Shown one piece after another: positions 8,153 through 19,827 of a DNA stretch of 45,196 nucleotides; within the stretch, counting starts at the first letter, position 1; the number at the start of each line of letters is the position of its first letter. The translations under genes were made by a program, and so were the position numbers. This DNA comes from a bacterium (GTDB lineage: Bacteria > Desulfobacterota_D > UBA1144): the NCBI GenBank assembly GCA_018654605.1, contig JABILG010000011.1, positions 1 through 45,196 on the forward strand, in the 5' to 3' direction. The notes under the pieces were generated by a model, which saw only the letters and a list, made by a program, of their open reading frames with translations, had not been told where the DNA came from and did no database searches.

Positions 8153-9436
8153 TTAAATAGAACTATATACAGTCTTACCTTTAAGAATTGTTCTAATCAC
8201 TTTTCCTTTTAATTTGATTCCATCAAATGGAGTATTTTTACTTTTAGAATACATCATTTTCTTGTCTATAATTATTTTCCTGTTCATATCAAAGATAACT
8301 AAATCTGCATGAAGACCTTTTCTAAGGCTTCCTCGATTAATATTAATTATTTTAGATGGCTTCGTTGACATAAGTGAGATTAAATTACTCAAAGAAATCT
8401 TCTTATCATGGACCAACTTTAAAGATAGTGGTAGTGCTGTCTCTAGCCCAGTTATACCAAATGGTGCATTTTTAAATCCGGCCTTCTTTTCTTCAGCACT
8501 ATGAGGTGCATGGTCTGTTGCTATAACATCAATTGTACCATCTATAAGGCCTCTTTTTATGGCCACAACATCTCTTTTAGCTCTCAAAGGAGGGTTCATT
8601 TTATAATTCGAATCACAATCTTTAATATCATTCTCAGAAATAGTAAAATGGTGAGGTGTTGCTTCACATGTAACATTCACACCCCTAGATTTAGCTTCTT
8701 TAATTATTTCAACTGAATTCTCCGTAGATACGTGGCATACATGTAAATGAGCATTTGTATATTCCGCTATAGCTATATCTTTTATAATTCCTAGTTCTTC
8801 AGAAATATTGGGTATCCCTTTTAATCCATACTTCCTAGAAAAACTACCTTCGTTTGCTACACCATCGACAGAAAACGAACAATCTTCACAATGTGAAACA
8901 ACAGGGAAAGAATTTTTCTTTGCCAATATCATGGCGTCGAACAATAACCTAGAGTTAGAGACTGGAAACCCATCGTCAGAAATTGCTACACAGCCAGCTT
9001 TAATATTTTCAATAATCTTTGCTAACTTAAGATTGTTCAAAGACTTAGTAATTGCACCAATCGGAAAGATGTTCACCAAACCTACTTTTTTAGACTTATC
9101 AAGTATATATTTGGTAATTCTAGGTTGGTCATTAGCAGGTGATGTGTTGGGCATACATGCAATTGAAGTAAAACCACCCGCTACTGCTGCATGAGAGCCT
9201 GTATCAATTGTTTCCTTGTGTTTAAACCCGGGGTCTCTTAAATGAACATGGATATCAACTAGACCTGGCGCAACAACAAGACCTTTAGCATCTATCACCT
9301 GGTCAAATATTTTCTCATTAATATTTTTTTTTGTATGAAGATTTGAGATAATCCCGTTATGAATTTCGACATTCATAATTTTATTAATCTTTTGTGATGG
9401 ATCAACTAGCAAACCATTTTTTATCAATATCTTCAT
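8153..9436 (-). CDS. pyrC: Dihydroorotase, class I
   Basis: PyrC cyclises carbamoyl-aspartate to dihydroorotate in pyrimidine biosynthesis. The 427 residues match the class I (PyrC/AllB-type) amidohydrolases. Zn ligands are His63/His65 in VDIHVHLRDPG, and later His residues occur in VVSHCED and LHVCHVST. The catalytic/metal Asp is in ATDHAPHSAEEK. All ligands are present, so this is an active enzyme rather than the inactive PyrX-type partner that some bacteria fuse to ATCase. The ATG directly follows the pyrB stop (0-nt gap). Confidence 0.95.
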   Translation of the reverse strand: MKILIKNGLLVDPSQKINKIMNVEIHNGIISNLHTKKNINEKIFDQVIDAKGLVVAPGLVDIHVHLRDPGFKHKETIDTGSHAAVAGGFTSIACMPNTSPANDQPRITKYILDKSKKVGLVNIFPIGAITKSLNNLKLAKIIENIKAGCVAISDDGFPVSNSRLLFDAMILAKKNSFPVVSHCEDCSFSVDGVANEGSFSRKYGLKGIPNISEELGIIKDIAIAEYTNAHLHVCHVSTENSVEIIKEAKSRGVNVTCEATPHHFTISENDIKDCDSNYKMNPPLRAKRDVVAIKRGLIDGTIDVIATDHAPHSAEEKKAGFKNAPFGITGLETALPLSLKLVHDKKISLSNLISLMSTKPSKIININRGSLRKGLHADLVIFDMNRKIIIDKKMMYSKSKNTPFDGIKLKGKVIRTILKGKTVYSSI

Positions 9437-10291
9437 TTATTTCATAACTCTTTCTAGTAGAATTTGCCTACACCACAGACCATATCTTATCTGCTCAAAA
9501 TACTTGGCTCTTCTATCTTTATCAAATTCAACAGGGATTTCATTAACTCTAGGAAAGGGGTGCATCACTATCGAACTTTCAGGCAAAGATTCAAGTTGTT
9601 TTAATGTTAAAGAGTAATCATGAACACTTCCTCTTTCTTTTTGAACTCTTGTTACATAGAGTACATCTGTTTCTTTTAGGACTTCATTGATATCACTAGT
9701 CTCATAGGAGCTTTTAGGCAGGTCCAATGATAAGCTTAAATTTTTAGGGCTCACGAAATTAAAATGATTATTATCAAATCTATTCAATAATTTAACTAAG
9801 CTTTTAACTGTCCTTCCATTCTTTAAATCTCCAACTAATGTAACTCTTAAATTTGAGAGTTTCTTATTGAAAAAATTATAGATTGTAAAACCATCTATGA
9901 TAGTCTGGGTAGGATGCTCGGAGTTACCATCACCAGCATTGATTATTGGAACAGAACTTACTTTTGCAGCAATATCTGCAGCGCCATTATCAGGATGCCT
10001 TACCACTATAGCATTGCTCATGGCTGACATAGTCATAACGGTATCTTCAAAAGACTCCCCTTTTGCAACACTAGAAAACTGAACATTATTAATCGGAATT
10101 ACGCTACCACCACAGCTGCTCATGGCACTATAAAAAGAAGAAGAAGTTCTAGTGGAGGGTTCATAAAATAGATTAGTTAGAACCTTTCCCTTTAAAGAAT
10201 TATTACTCTTCCCTTTTCTTTTACTTGCATCTGACCACAAGGAATATAAGAAATCATCAGTTAGGTCGTTAACACTTAAGATATGTAGCAT
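9437..10291 (-). CDS. pyrB: Aspartate carbamoyltransferase catalytic chain
   Basis: PyrB condenses carbamoyl phosphate and aspartate, the committed step of pyrimidine synthesis. In 284 residues, slightly short of the usual ~305, all core motifs are present. These are the carbamoyl-phosphate loop FYEPSTRTSSSF, the 80s-loop region SVAKGESFEDT, HPTQT, and the C-terminal aspartate-binding segment MHPFPRVNEI. The shortness comes from compact loops, since the N terminus (LHILSVNDL) aligns with the family start. No pyrI regulatory chain is seen nearby. It is followed with no gap by pyrC. Confidence 0.94.
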   Translation of the reverse strand: MLHILSVNDLTDDFLYSLWSDASKRKGKSNNSLKGKVLTNLFYEPSTRTSSSFYSAMSSCGGSVIPINNVQFSSVAKGESFEDTVMTMSAMSNAIVVRHPDNGAADIAAKVSSVPIINAGDGNSEHPTQTIIDGFTIYNFFNKKLSNLRVTLVGDLKNGRTVKSLVKLLNRFDNNHFNFVSPKNLSLSLDLPKSSYETSDINEVLKETDVLYVTRVQKERGSVHDYSLTLKQLESLPESSIVMHPFPRVNEIPVEFDKDRRAKYFEQIRYGLWCRQILLERVMK

Positions 10292-10296
10292 ATTGG

Positions 10297-11028
10297 TTAT
10301 TTAATTGTATTAAAAAACCTCCTTAATCTAAGAATATCTTTAACATTTTTAAAATTATTATTCCACGAGAAATGTATTAAAAAGGCCTTCCCTATAATAT
10401 TCTCCCTTGGAACAAAGCCCCAAAACCTACTGTCCATACTATTGTCCCTATTGTCACCTAAAACAAAATAGCTTTCAGGAGGTACTACCAAGCCTTCTAT
10501 GTTTCCCAAAAAGTTCCCATCTCCTGAATAAATAACTTCTGTTTCAGACTGATTTAACATATTTACATATACCTGGTGATTAATACCATCTAAGAGATAG
10601 TTTTTTGATGTTTCTTTAGAAATTAGATTTCCATTTACATATAAATCATTTAAATCTATTGAGATAATATCTCCGGGAAGACCCACAACCCTTTTAATGT
10701 AATAAACACTTGATAGTCCTACAAATCCGCCATTTGGACAACTTGTTGAGCTGAGGTCTTTAGGGTACCTAAAGACCACAACATCTCCTCTTTTGATTTC
10801 TTTAAATGCCGGAACTATTTTAGACTTTGAACAGGGCATACCTATCCCATAACTTACTCTATCAACTAGAATCTGGTCACCTACCATTAGTGTCGGATAC
10901 ATTGACTTTGAAGGAATCTTAAATGGTTGAATAAAAATATATCTAATAAACAAAGCGACAATTAAGGCAAAAAGTAGAGATTTAATCGTTGAGAAAAATT
11001 TAGAGGAACTTTTGTTTTCTGAATCCAT
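10297..11028 (-). CDS. lepB: Signal peptidase I
   Basis: LepB removes signal peptides from exported preproteins at the outer face of the inner membrane. The 243-residue protein has one N-terminal anchor (about residues 17-35), then catalytic Ser42 in IPSKSMYPTLMVGD and catalytic Lys112 in YYIKRVVGLPGD. The C-terminal signature FVLGDNRDNSMDSR is followed by WGFVP. Only one membrane anchor is obvious, as in many non-enteric LepB proteins. It lies between rel and pyrB in the same minus-strand run. Confidence 0.95.
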   Translation of the reverse strand: MDSENKSSSKFFSTIKSLLFALIVALFIRYIFIQPFKIPSKSMYPTLMVGDQILVDRVSYGIGMPCSKSKIVPAFKEIKRGDVVVFRYPKDLSSTSCPNGGFVGLSSVYYIKRVVGLPGDIISIDLNDLYVNGNLISKETSKNYLLDGINHQVYVNMLNQSETEVIYSGDGNFLGNIEGLVVPPESYFVLGDNRDNSMDSRFWGFVPRENIIGKAFLIHFSWNNNFKNVKDILRLRRFFNTIK

Positions 11029-11039
11029 AACTGGTTAAG

Positions 11040-13199
11040 CTATATTCTACTATTTTTTTCGAATAAGTTAAATTCTGAATTCGGCGCTAGCAACCTTTCT
11101 ACGCTATAAACATCTGGTATAGAATCTAAACCACGAGTTATTTCATATAAGTGCTTAGCATTTTTAACTAAAATCTCTAAATAAATCGAGGACTTGGAAG
11201 AAGATATTTTTTTTGCATTAATTTTTATTATATTTGATTCATGTTTCGCAATTAGATTAGATACTTCAGACAGTATTCCAGTTTTATCATTACAATAAAG
11301 CCTTAAACTAGTAGTAGATTTAAGGTCATATGTATTATCCCATAGAGCTTCTACAAGCCTTGTAGAGTCAACTTCTAGAATTTGTTTACATGAAATTCTA
11401 TGAATAGATATCCCCTTGCCTAGTGTGATAAAACCAATAATCTCATCCCCATAAATGGGGCCGCAGCAATTTGCCATTCTGACCATAACATTATTTGCCC
11501 CGCCAACAATAATTGCATTATTCGGGTTCAGATAATTTCTTTCTTTTGATTCTAGGTTTGTTTTTACGCCTAAATTAAAACAATTTAGTATCTCAACAAT
11601 ATTAACTTTTGAAAGACTGTAGTTTATATAGAGATTTTCAAGATTTTTTAATTTTTTTTCTACTGAAAAAACTTTAAGCTTTTCAATTACTGTGGGGTCA
11701 GCGATATTTAATCCGTACTTTGCCAACTTTTTACTCAAGATTTCTTTACCAATCTTTTCAGAATCTTTTGAAACAATACTCTTTATCGAACTTCTTATTT
11801 TAGATTTGGCTTTTGAAGATACCACATATTTTAACCAATCTTTGGAGGGTTCTCGGTTCTTGTTCACTATAATCTCTATAGCATCCCCGCTTTTTAACTT
11901 ATATGAGAATGGAACTATGGCTCCGTTCACTCTAGCTCCAGAGCACTTGTTGCCTAAGTCTGTATGAATTGCATATGCAAAATCAATTACACACGAATCA
12001 ATTGGTAGTTCTTTCAGTTCACCTTTAGGGGTAAATACATAAACAAAATCGGTAATCAACTCATCTTTAATTGCATCAATAAATTCTCTAGGGTCACTTA
12101 AGGTTTGGGTTTCAAAAATATTTTTTACACTTTCCGGTAAATCGATTAACTTCTTTCTTTCTTTAGTATCAATTTTATATTTCCAATGAGCTGCAACACC
12201 ATACTCTGCAATCTCATGCATTTCCTCAGTTCTAATCTGAACTTCAACCTTGTCCCCAAAGGGGCCTATGACGACAGTATGTAAAGATTGATAACCATTA
12301 CTTTTTGGCAAAGCAATATAATCTTTAAATCTTCCTGGTATAGGTTTCCAAGTTGAATGGACAGCCCCTAATGCTGCGTAACAAGAAGCTATATCATTTG
12401 AGATAATTCTAAATGCTTTAATATCAAGAACTTTATCTGGGTCCAAATTCTTCTTAATCATTTTTTTGTAAATACTATAAAAATTTTTAAATCTTGTGTT
12501 CACTGATGCATCCAAATTAAACTTATCTAATTCAGATTGAAGCAAGCTTTTAATCTCAGATGAATACTTCTCCCATTCATCCTTTTTAGAATTAAACATT
12601 CTCGAAATCTCGTCATATTCATTAGGTTTTAAGACTTCAAAGCATCTATCTTCAAGTTCTGTCCTGATCCAGTAAATTCCTAGCCTATCAGCTAATGGAG
12701 CATATAAATCAACAGTTTCTTTAGCAAAAATTCTTTTTCTTTCCTCAGGAAGATGCGAAATAGTTCTTATATTGTGAAGTCTATCGGCCAATTTGACCAA
12801 GATTACCCTAATATCTTTTCCTGTTGCTAATATCAGCTTTCTAAAATCCTCAGCCTGTTTTTCAAAGGTAGAGCTAATCTTTAACTTACTAATCTTGGTT
12901 ACACCATCGACAAGAGCGCACACTTCTTCACCAAATATTCTAGTTATATCATCTTTTGTAGCGAGTGTATCTTCTATTGTATCATGTAGGAGACCTGTAA
13001 TTATAGACTCCTTATCGAGTCTAATATCAGCTAGAATCGAAGTTACTTCCATGGGATGTATTAGGTATGGTTCACCAGAATATCTTTTTTGTCCTCCATG
13101 TACCTTGGCAGAATAAGCATAAGCTTTTGTCACCTCTGCAATATCTTCAGTGGTTAAATAAGGATGAACTTTTTCTAGAATATCATTAAATCTAATCAT
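11040..13199 (-). CDS. (p)ppGpp synthetase/hydrolase, Rel/SpoT family
   Basis: This is the long RSH alarmone enzyme that makes and probably degrades (p)ppGpp. The domain order in 719 residues is as follows. The HD hydrolase (about 25-180) has GQKRYSGEPYLIHPMEV and the His-Asp pair in TGLLHDTIEDT. The synthetase domain (about 235-350) has GRFKDYIALPKSNGYQSLHT. TGS (about 390-450) has DFVYVFTPKGELKELP, a Zn-finger/helical stretch with ANCCGPIYGDEI follows, and a C-terminal ACT domain (about 640-710) closes the protein. The intact HD motif argues for a bifunctional enzyme. The ATG abuts the gmk stop. The usual rpoZ between gmk and spoT is absent. Confidence 0.93.
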   Translation of the reverse strand: MIRFNDILEKVHPYLTTEDIAEVTKAYAYSAKVHGGQKRYSGEPYLIHPMEVTSILADIRLDKESIITGLLHDTIEDTLATKDDITRIFGEEVCALVDGVTKISKLKISSTFEKQAEDFRKLILATGKDIRVILVKLADRLHNIRTISHLPEERKRIFAKETVDLYAPLADRLGIYWIRTELEDRCFEVLKPNEYDEISRMFNSKKDEWEKYSSEIKSLLQSELDKFNLDASVNTRFKNFYSIYKKMIKKNLDPDKVLDIKAFRIISNDIASCYAALGAVHSTWKPIPGRFKDYIALPKSNGYQSLHTVVIGPFGDKVEVQIRTEEMHEIAEYGVAAHWKYKIDTKERKKLIDLPESVKNIFETQTLSDPREFIDAIKDELITDFVYVFTPKGELKELPIDSCVIDFAYAIHTDLGNKCSGARVNGAIVPFSYKLKSGDAIEIIVNKNREPSKDWLKYVVSSKAKSKIRSSIKSIVSKDSEKIGKEILSKKLAKYGLNIADPTVIEKLKVFSVEKKLKNLENLYINYSLSKVNIVEILNCFNLGVKTNLESKERNYLNPNNAIIVGGANNVMVRMANCCGPIYGDEIIGFITLGKGISIHRISCKQILEVDSTRLVEALWDNTYDLKSTTSLRLYCNDKTGILSEVSNLIAKHESNIIKINAKKISSSKSSIYLEILVKNAKHLYEITRGLDSIPDVYSVERLLAPNSEFNLFEKNSRI

Positions 13200-13763
13200 T
13201 TACATGCTCGATAATATTCTCTCAATCTCACTATAACAGTCATCAAAGTTATCGTTCACAATAAGATGATCAAAATGAATTGATTTCATTATTTCATTCT
13301 TTGCTTCTATTATCCTTTTTTCAATCTGATCTGTTTTCATATCACCTCTATCTGTCAATCTATCTTTTAAAGTTTCAATAGAAGGTGGTCTTATAAAAAA
13401 GGATATAGAATCAAAGTGATTAGTGTTGATAATATTATATGCACCTTTAACATCTATATCGAGAAGTATGCTATGTCTAAACTTTAAAGAATCTTCTATT
13501 GGTTTTAAGGGTGTACCATAATAATTTCCATGAACCTCCTCATACTCAAGAAAAGCGTTTTTGTTGATTAAATCTTCAAATTCTCTTCTTGAAATAAATA
13601 CGTAATGATCATTGTTTAATTCACTAGGTCTTTTTTCTCTAGTTGTATAAGAGACAGAAAAATCTAGATTTTTAGAACTTGCAAGTAATTTAGAAGTTAT
13701 AGTAGATTTACCTACTCCAGAAGGGCCAGAAATAATTATTAAGTAATTACCTTTGATTAACAT
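13200..13763 (-). CDS. gmk: Guanylate kinase
   Basis: Gmk phosphorylates GMP to GDP. The 187-residue protein has the P-loop SGPSGVGKSTI (12-22), the GMP-binding segment SYTTREKRPSELNNDHYVF, and EYEEVHGNYYGTP, all diagnostic of the family. The C-terminal lid region DRLTDRGDMKTDQIEKR is intact. It abuts the rel/spoT start with no gap, linking guanine-nucleotide supply and alarmone synthesis. Upstream (13764-13801) is a 38-bp AT-rich gap with no clear promoter. Confidence 0.95.
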   Translation of the reverse strand: MLIKGNYLIIISGPSGVGKSTITSKLLASSKNLDFSVSYTTREKRPSELNNDHYVFISRREFEDLINKNAFLEYEEVHGNYYGTPLKPIEDSLKFRHSILLDIDVKGAYNIINTNHFDSISFFIRPPSIETLKDRLTDRGDMKTDQIEKRIIEAKNEIMKSIHFDHLIVNDNFDDCYSEIERILSSM

Positions 13764-13801
13764 AGTAATATTATTCTAATGTAAAATATAAAATAATGGA
13801 A

Positions 13802-14227
13802 TTATAGATTACCAGCCCTTAGTGTACCTTCACATTCAGAGCAACTAAAGCTGTTGCCAGTACAAGTAGAAAGTCTCTTTTCCAGAAGGTCTAATATTAA
13901 ATCATCTACACCAAGTGGTTTTGCAACATGATAATTTGTACCAGGAAATTTCTTAGAAGCCTCAAGTGCCAAACAAGGAATATCTTGTTGCCAATGTCTT
14001 CCGGGTCCAAGAAAGAAGGGGCATATTACGATGAAATCAGCCCCCTTTTTGACACAATTGCCATAAGCTGTTTCAATGGAAGGTTCAGCAAGCTCCATAT
14101 GAGCTGGTTCAATGATACTATATTTTAAGGAAAATCGCTCATAGAAAAGATTCGTAACATCTAAGAGCATTTGGTTGCTTTCAATTTTTTTTGATCCATG
14201 ATCAACAATAACAATTCCCTTATTCAT
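13802..14227 (-). CDS. Small CbiX/SirB-type chelatase with C-terminal Cys cluster
   Basis: This protein belongs to the class II chelatases that insert Co or Fe into sirohydrochlorin. At 141 residues it is a single-domain (small) form. His10 in VIVDHGSKK and His78 in PFFLGPGRHWQQD match the metal-binding histidines. The C-terminal 20 residues hold Cys122, Cys129 and Cys132 in a CX6CX2C arrangement. Plant SirB ferrochelatases are reported to bind a [2Fe-2S] cluster through a C-terminal Cys-rich segment, so a similar cluster is a fair inference. The substrate (siroheme versus cobalamin route) cannot be decided, since no other tetrapyrrole gene is nearby. It lies just downstream of tRNA-Leu. Confidence 0.85.
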   Translation of the reverse strand: MNKGIVIVDHGSKKIESNQMLLDVTNLFYERFSLKYSIIEPAHMELAEPSIETAYGNCVKKGADFIVICPFFLGPGRHWQQDIPCLALEASKKFPGTNYHVAKPLGVDDLILDLLEKRLSTCTGNSFSCSECEGTLRAGNL

Positions 14228-14255
14228 AATAAATTATAACTGAAAAATTTAAAAT

Positions 14256-14337
14256 TGCCGAAGGCGGGACTCGAACCCGCACATCCGAAGACACCACCCC
14301 CTCAAGATGGCGCGTCTACCAATTCCGCCACTTCGGC
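14256..14337 (-). tRNA. tRNA-Leu (anticodon GAG)
   Basis: This is an 82-nt class II tRNA. The acceptor stem GCCGAAG pairs with CTTCGGC, the discriminator is A, the anticodon stem CCAUC/GGUGG holds the loop UUGAGGG (anticodon GAG), and a long variable arm is present. It starts only 8 nt after the apgM stop and ends 28 nt before cbiX. It is therefore either excised from an mRNA-tRNA transcript or driven by a promoter inside apgM. Confidence 0.95.
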
Positions 14338-14345
14338 AAAGAAAA

Positions 14346-15569
14346 TTAAGCTCCGAACTTACTAAGCATTTCTGCATGAGCAAGAATAAAATTCATTAAA
14401 TTTTTACCTTCAAATAAGCCCATCATTCCCTTTATACATTCTTTTTCTGTAAATCTTTTGGAAGTTCCATAAAAGCTGTTCTTAGAATTTATAATTACTG
14501 GAACAGGGTGCCAGCTATGGCTTTTCATTTTTGACGGTGTAGAGTGGTCGCCGGTAATACAAACTACATCAAATCTTAATTTTAAAACTTTTTCTAATTG
14601 TTTATCAAAGTTTTCAATCACTTTTATTTTTTCTCTAAAATTTCCATCTTCCCCAAAGCTATCAGTTTTCTTAATGTGAAAATAGAAAAAATCATAATTA
14701 TCGAACTCTTCTTTTAAGGTTTGTACTTGTGACTCAATACTAGACCCCTTAACCCTAAGAGGGGTCATTCCAACCAGCTTAGAAATACCTTTATACATGG
14801 GGTAAGTCACTATTGATGCTGCCCTTAATCCATAAAGTGATTGAATAGTTGGAATTTTAGGAAAGACAGAAAATCCTCTTAGTAAAACATAATTTGCTCT
14901 TTTTTCATTCTTAAGAGCAATTCTTATTAACGATATCAACTTTGTAATTATCTTAGAAACTTTAAGAGACTTCTTGTTAATATTTTTAGGTGCTAAAGGT
15001 GGTACTCCTACCTCCTCAGGGTCTGTATCGACAATCATAGACTCAGTGCTTTCAAGTTTTCTCTTAAATTTTAATTTACAAACGAATCTATGTTCAAGGC
15101 CAGGAATAAATTCCACGCCAACTCCATCAATGTTTTTAATTTTAGATTGCAATATTTTTATTACTCTTTTATTAGTTTCGGTTGTAATTCTTCCAGCTCG
15201 TCTATCAGTAATGATGATTTTAGCTCCATTTCCTTTTGCAGTTGAGAAATTACCTCGTATAAGTAAATCTTTGTCCGTGACATGCACATCTAGTCCTAAT
15301 GCTTCAAGGATTCCTCTACCGATGTTGTAACTTAAAGGATCATATCCAAACAAGGACAAATGAGCTGCGCCACTCCCAGGGGTAAGACCACTTAGAATTG
15401 GAATATGAGCTCCGGTCTCTGATTTTTTAACTAACTTATCTAAAGATGGGGTCTTGGCAGATTCAAGTTCTGTAAGCTTAGGATAAGGAATTCCACCGAC
15501 TCCATCTAAAACGAAAAGAACAATTTTCGATTTTTTATCTTTTGTTAAGTTACTCCTAAGCTCATGCAT
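14346..15569 (-). CDS. apgM: 2,3-bisphosphoglycerate-independent phosphoglycerate mutase, archaeal type
   Basis: ApgM interconverts 3- and 2-phosphoglycerate in glycolysis through a phosphoserine intermediate. The 407-residue protein fits the ApgM branch of the alkaline-phosphatase superfamily, not the ~510-residue GpmI. Metal-binding Asp is in FVLDGVGGIPYP, catalytic Ser66 in TPGSGAAHLSLFGYDP, the metal site in VCITGDHSTPSKMKSHSWHP, and FYFHIKKTDSFGEDG is the conserved mid-region. ApgM is known from archaea, deltaproteobacteria and some other bacteria. It is followed by tRNA-Leu after 8 nt and preceded by the PhnP-like gene. Confidence 0.93.
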   Translation of the reverse strand: MHELRSNLTKDKKSKIVLFVLDGVGGIPYPKLTELESAKTPSLDKLVKKSETGAHIPILSGLTPGSGAAHLSLFGYDPLSYNIGRGILEALGLDVHVTDKDLLIRGNFSTAKGNGAKIIITDRRAGRITTETNKRVIKILQSKIKNIDGVGVEFIPGLEHRFVCKLKFKRKLESTESMIVDTDPEEVGVPPLAPKNINKKSLKVSKIITKLISLIRIALKNEKRANYVLLRGFSVFPKIPTIQSLYGLRAASIVTYPMYKGISKLVGMTPLRVKGSSIESQVQTLKEEFDNYDFFYFHIKKTDSFGEDGNFREKIKVIENFDKQLEKVLKLRFDVVCITGDHSTPSKMKSHSWHPVPVIINSKNSFYGTSKRFTEKECIKGMMGLFEGKNLMNFILAHAEMLSKFGA

Positions 15570-15583
15570 AACAAAACCTAAAT

Positions 15584-16330
15584 CTATAAATTTACTACTA
15601 AACCATCATAACCTGGTTCTATTCCTTTTGGAAGGTACCCAAGCAGCTCGCTATATTTTAAATCTGAACCCATATGCGTAAGTATTGTCCTTTTTGCGCC
15701 CACTTTTTTTGCAATTAATATGGCTTCGTCGACTGATAGATGAGCATCGTGTTTCGAATATCTCAGTGCATCAATAACAAGGAGGTCTAGGTTCTCAATC
15801 TTAGACAGTGTTTCATCAGGGATAAAACTACAGTCTGTAATATAAGCAAAATTGTTAATTTTATAACCTAATATATCCCAATTTTTATGTTTAATTGGTA
15901 GAGGAACTATCTCCACACCTTGTTCGATGAATGAGCTAGTAATTTCCCTTAAGTCTAGTCGAGGTCTACCTGAAATGTTCTTTTTGTTGAAAATATAGGA
16001 AAAATTCTTCTTTATCTCTTCTATCGTGAATTTATTAGCAAAACAGTTAATTTTATCTTTTTTTATGTAGCTAAAGATTCTTAAGTCATCAATTCCATGG
16101 GTATGGTCTGCATGAGAATGCGTATATAAAACAAAATCTATATTTCTAACATTGTTTGCTAGAGCCTGTTGCCTAAAGTCTGGAGTTGTGTCTATCAATA
16201 TATTTACTTCTTCAATTGTGACAAAAAGAGAACTACGGGTTCTCCAATCTTTTTGATGAACTCCTTTGATATCTCTCCCTAAAACAGGAGACCCCACTGA
16301 GGAGCCACAGCCCAACATTAACACTCTCAT
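15584..16330 (-). CDS. PhnP-like metallo-beta-lactamase-fold phosphodiesterase
   Basis: This is a 248-residue MBL-fold hydrolase. The metal motif HxHxDH is in YTHSHADHTHGIDDLR, a later His/Asp pair is in AYITDCSFIP, and a C-terminal His is in RTILTHMGSDL. The opening LGCGSSVGSPVLG and the Zn-site arrangement match PhnP/YcbX-type cyclic phosphate phosphodiesterases, which hydrolyse cyclic ribose phosphates. No phn genes are nearby, so a carbon-phosphorus lyase role is not supported and the substrate is open. It is the first gene of the long minus-strand run. A promoter-like TTGAAT/TATATT ends 6 nt before the ATG. Confidence 0.85.
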   Translation of the reverse strand: MRVLMLGCGSSVGSPVLGRDIKGVHQKDWRTRSSLFVTIEEVNILIDTTPDFRQQALANNVRNIDFVLYTHSHADHTHGIDDLRIFSYIKKDKINCFANKFTIEEIKKNFSYIFNKKNISGRPRLDLREITSSFIEQGVEIVPLPIKHKNWDILGYKINNFAYITDCSFIPDETLSKIENLDLLVIDALRYSKHDAHLSVDEAILIAKKVGAKRTILTHMGSDLKYSELLGYLPKGIEPGYDGLVVNL

Positions 16331-16336
16331 TTAAAA

Positions 16337-16364
16337 AATATATCATCACTCATTAGTAATTCAA
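16337..16364 (-). promoter_or_regulatory. Promoter for the PhnP-like gene and the minus-strand run
   Basis: On the minus strand a -35 TTGAAT (16359-16364) and a -10 TATATT (16337-16342) are spaced by 16 bp. Only 6 nt separate the -10 from the ATG at 16330, so the transcript should start at or next to the start codon. No Shine-Dalgarno is present, consistent with a leaderless message. On the other strand ligA also lacks a Shine-Dalgarno. Confidence 0.5.
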
Positions 16365-16393
16365 AAAGGCTTATATATATTGTATTCTTATAA

Positions 16394-19113
<2,720 letters not shown>

Positions 19114-19117
<4 letters not shown>

Positions 19118-19827
19118 CTTAGGAACCTACTAAGTAAGATTGCAGTTGCCACATTAACATTAAGAGAGTTCGTTAAACCTTTCCTTTTTATTCGTACCAA
19201 TATATCACAATTTTTACTAATTAACGGACTCAGACCTTTCTCCTCGGATCCCATTACAATAGCGATTTTTTCATCAATAAATTTATCATATTTTGCATCT
19301 TTATAATCATCGCCATCAAGGTGCGCCCCAAGTATCCAATAATCTTTACCTTTAAGCTCATCAATAGCATTTCCAAGATTAGATACTTGGTAAAAATTTA
19401 CAGAGAAAATTGATCCAGAAGAAGATTTTACAGAGCCAGGTGAAACAGAAGCGGTTCTGTTACTTGGAAGAATAATCGTAGATACTCCAAAAAAAACAGC
19501 GGTTCTTGCAATTGCACCTATGTTTTGTGGGTCCTGTATATGGTCCAATATAACCACTTTACCTAAATCGTTAATATTCTGCTTTAATTCGCTCAACCCC
19601 ATAATAGGATTTACTTTAATTTCTGCAGCAACCGATTGATGGTTATTAGTTTTTGATAGATTTTCAAATTCTCTATCTGAGAGATATTCAATACTTATGT
19701 CTTTTATCATCCCGAGTTGCTTCTTAGAAAATTTATTAATACTTCTTTTAGATACATATAATTTTACAATCTTTTCTGAATATAAGTTGATACAATCTAA
19801 AACAGGATTGACACCGTATATAATCAT
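19114..19827 (-). CDS. rlmB: SpoU/TrmH-family rRNA 2'-O-methyltransferase (RlmB-like)
   Basis: This 237-residue SPOUT-fold enzyme probably methylates 23S rRNA at the RlmB site (G2251). An N-terminal substrate-binding domain (about 1-75) starts with IIYGVNPVLDCI, the typical RlmB opening. The knotted catalytic domain shows motif 1 ILDHIQDPQNIGAIARTA, motif 2 AIVMGSEEKGLSPLI and motif 3 SLNVNVATAILL, with Asn/Arg/Ser of the active site. It overlaps the M23 gene upstream and uppP downstream by 4 nt each. The family is certain; the exact target nucleotide is inferred. Confidence 0.88.
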
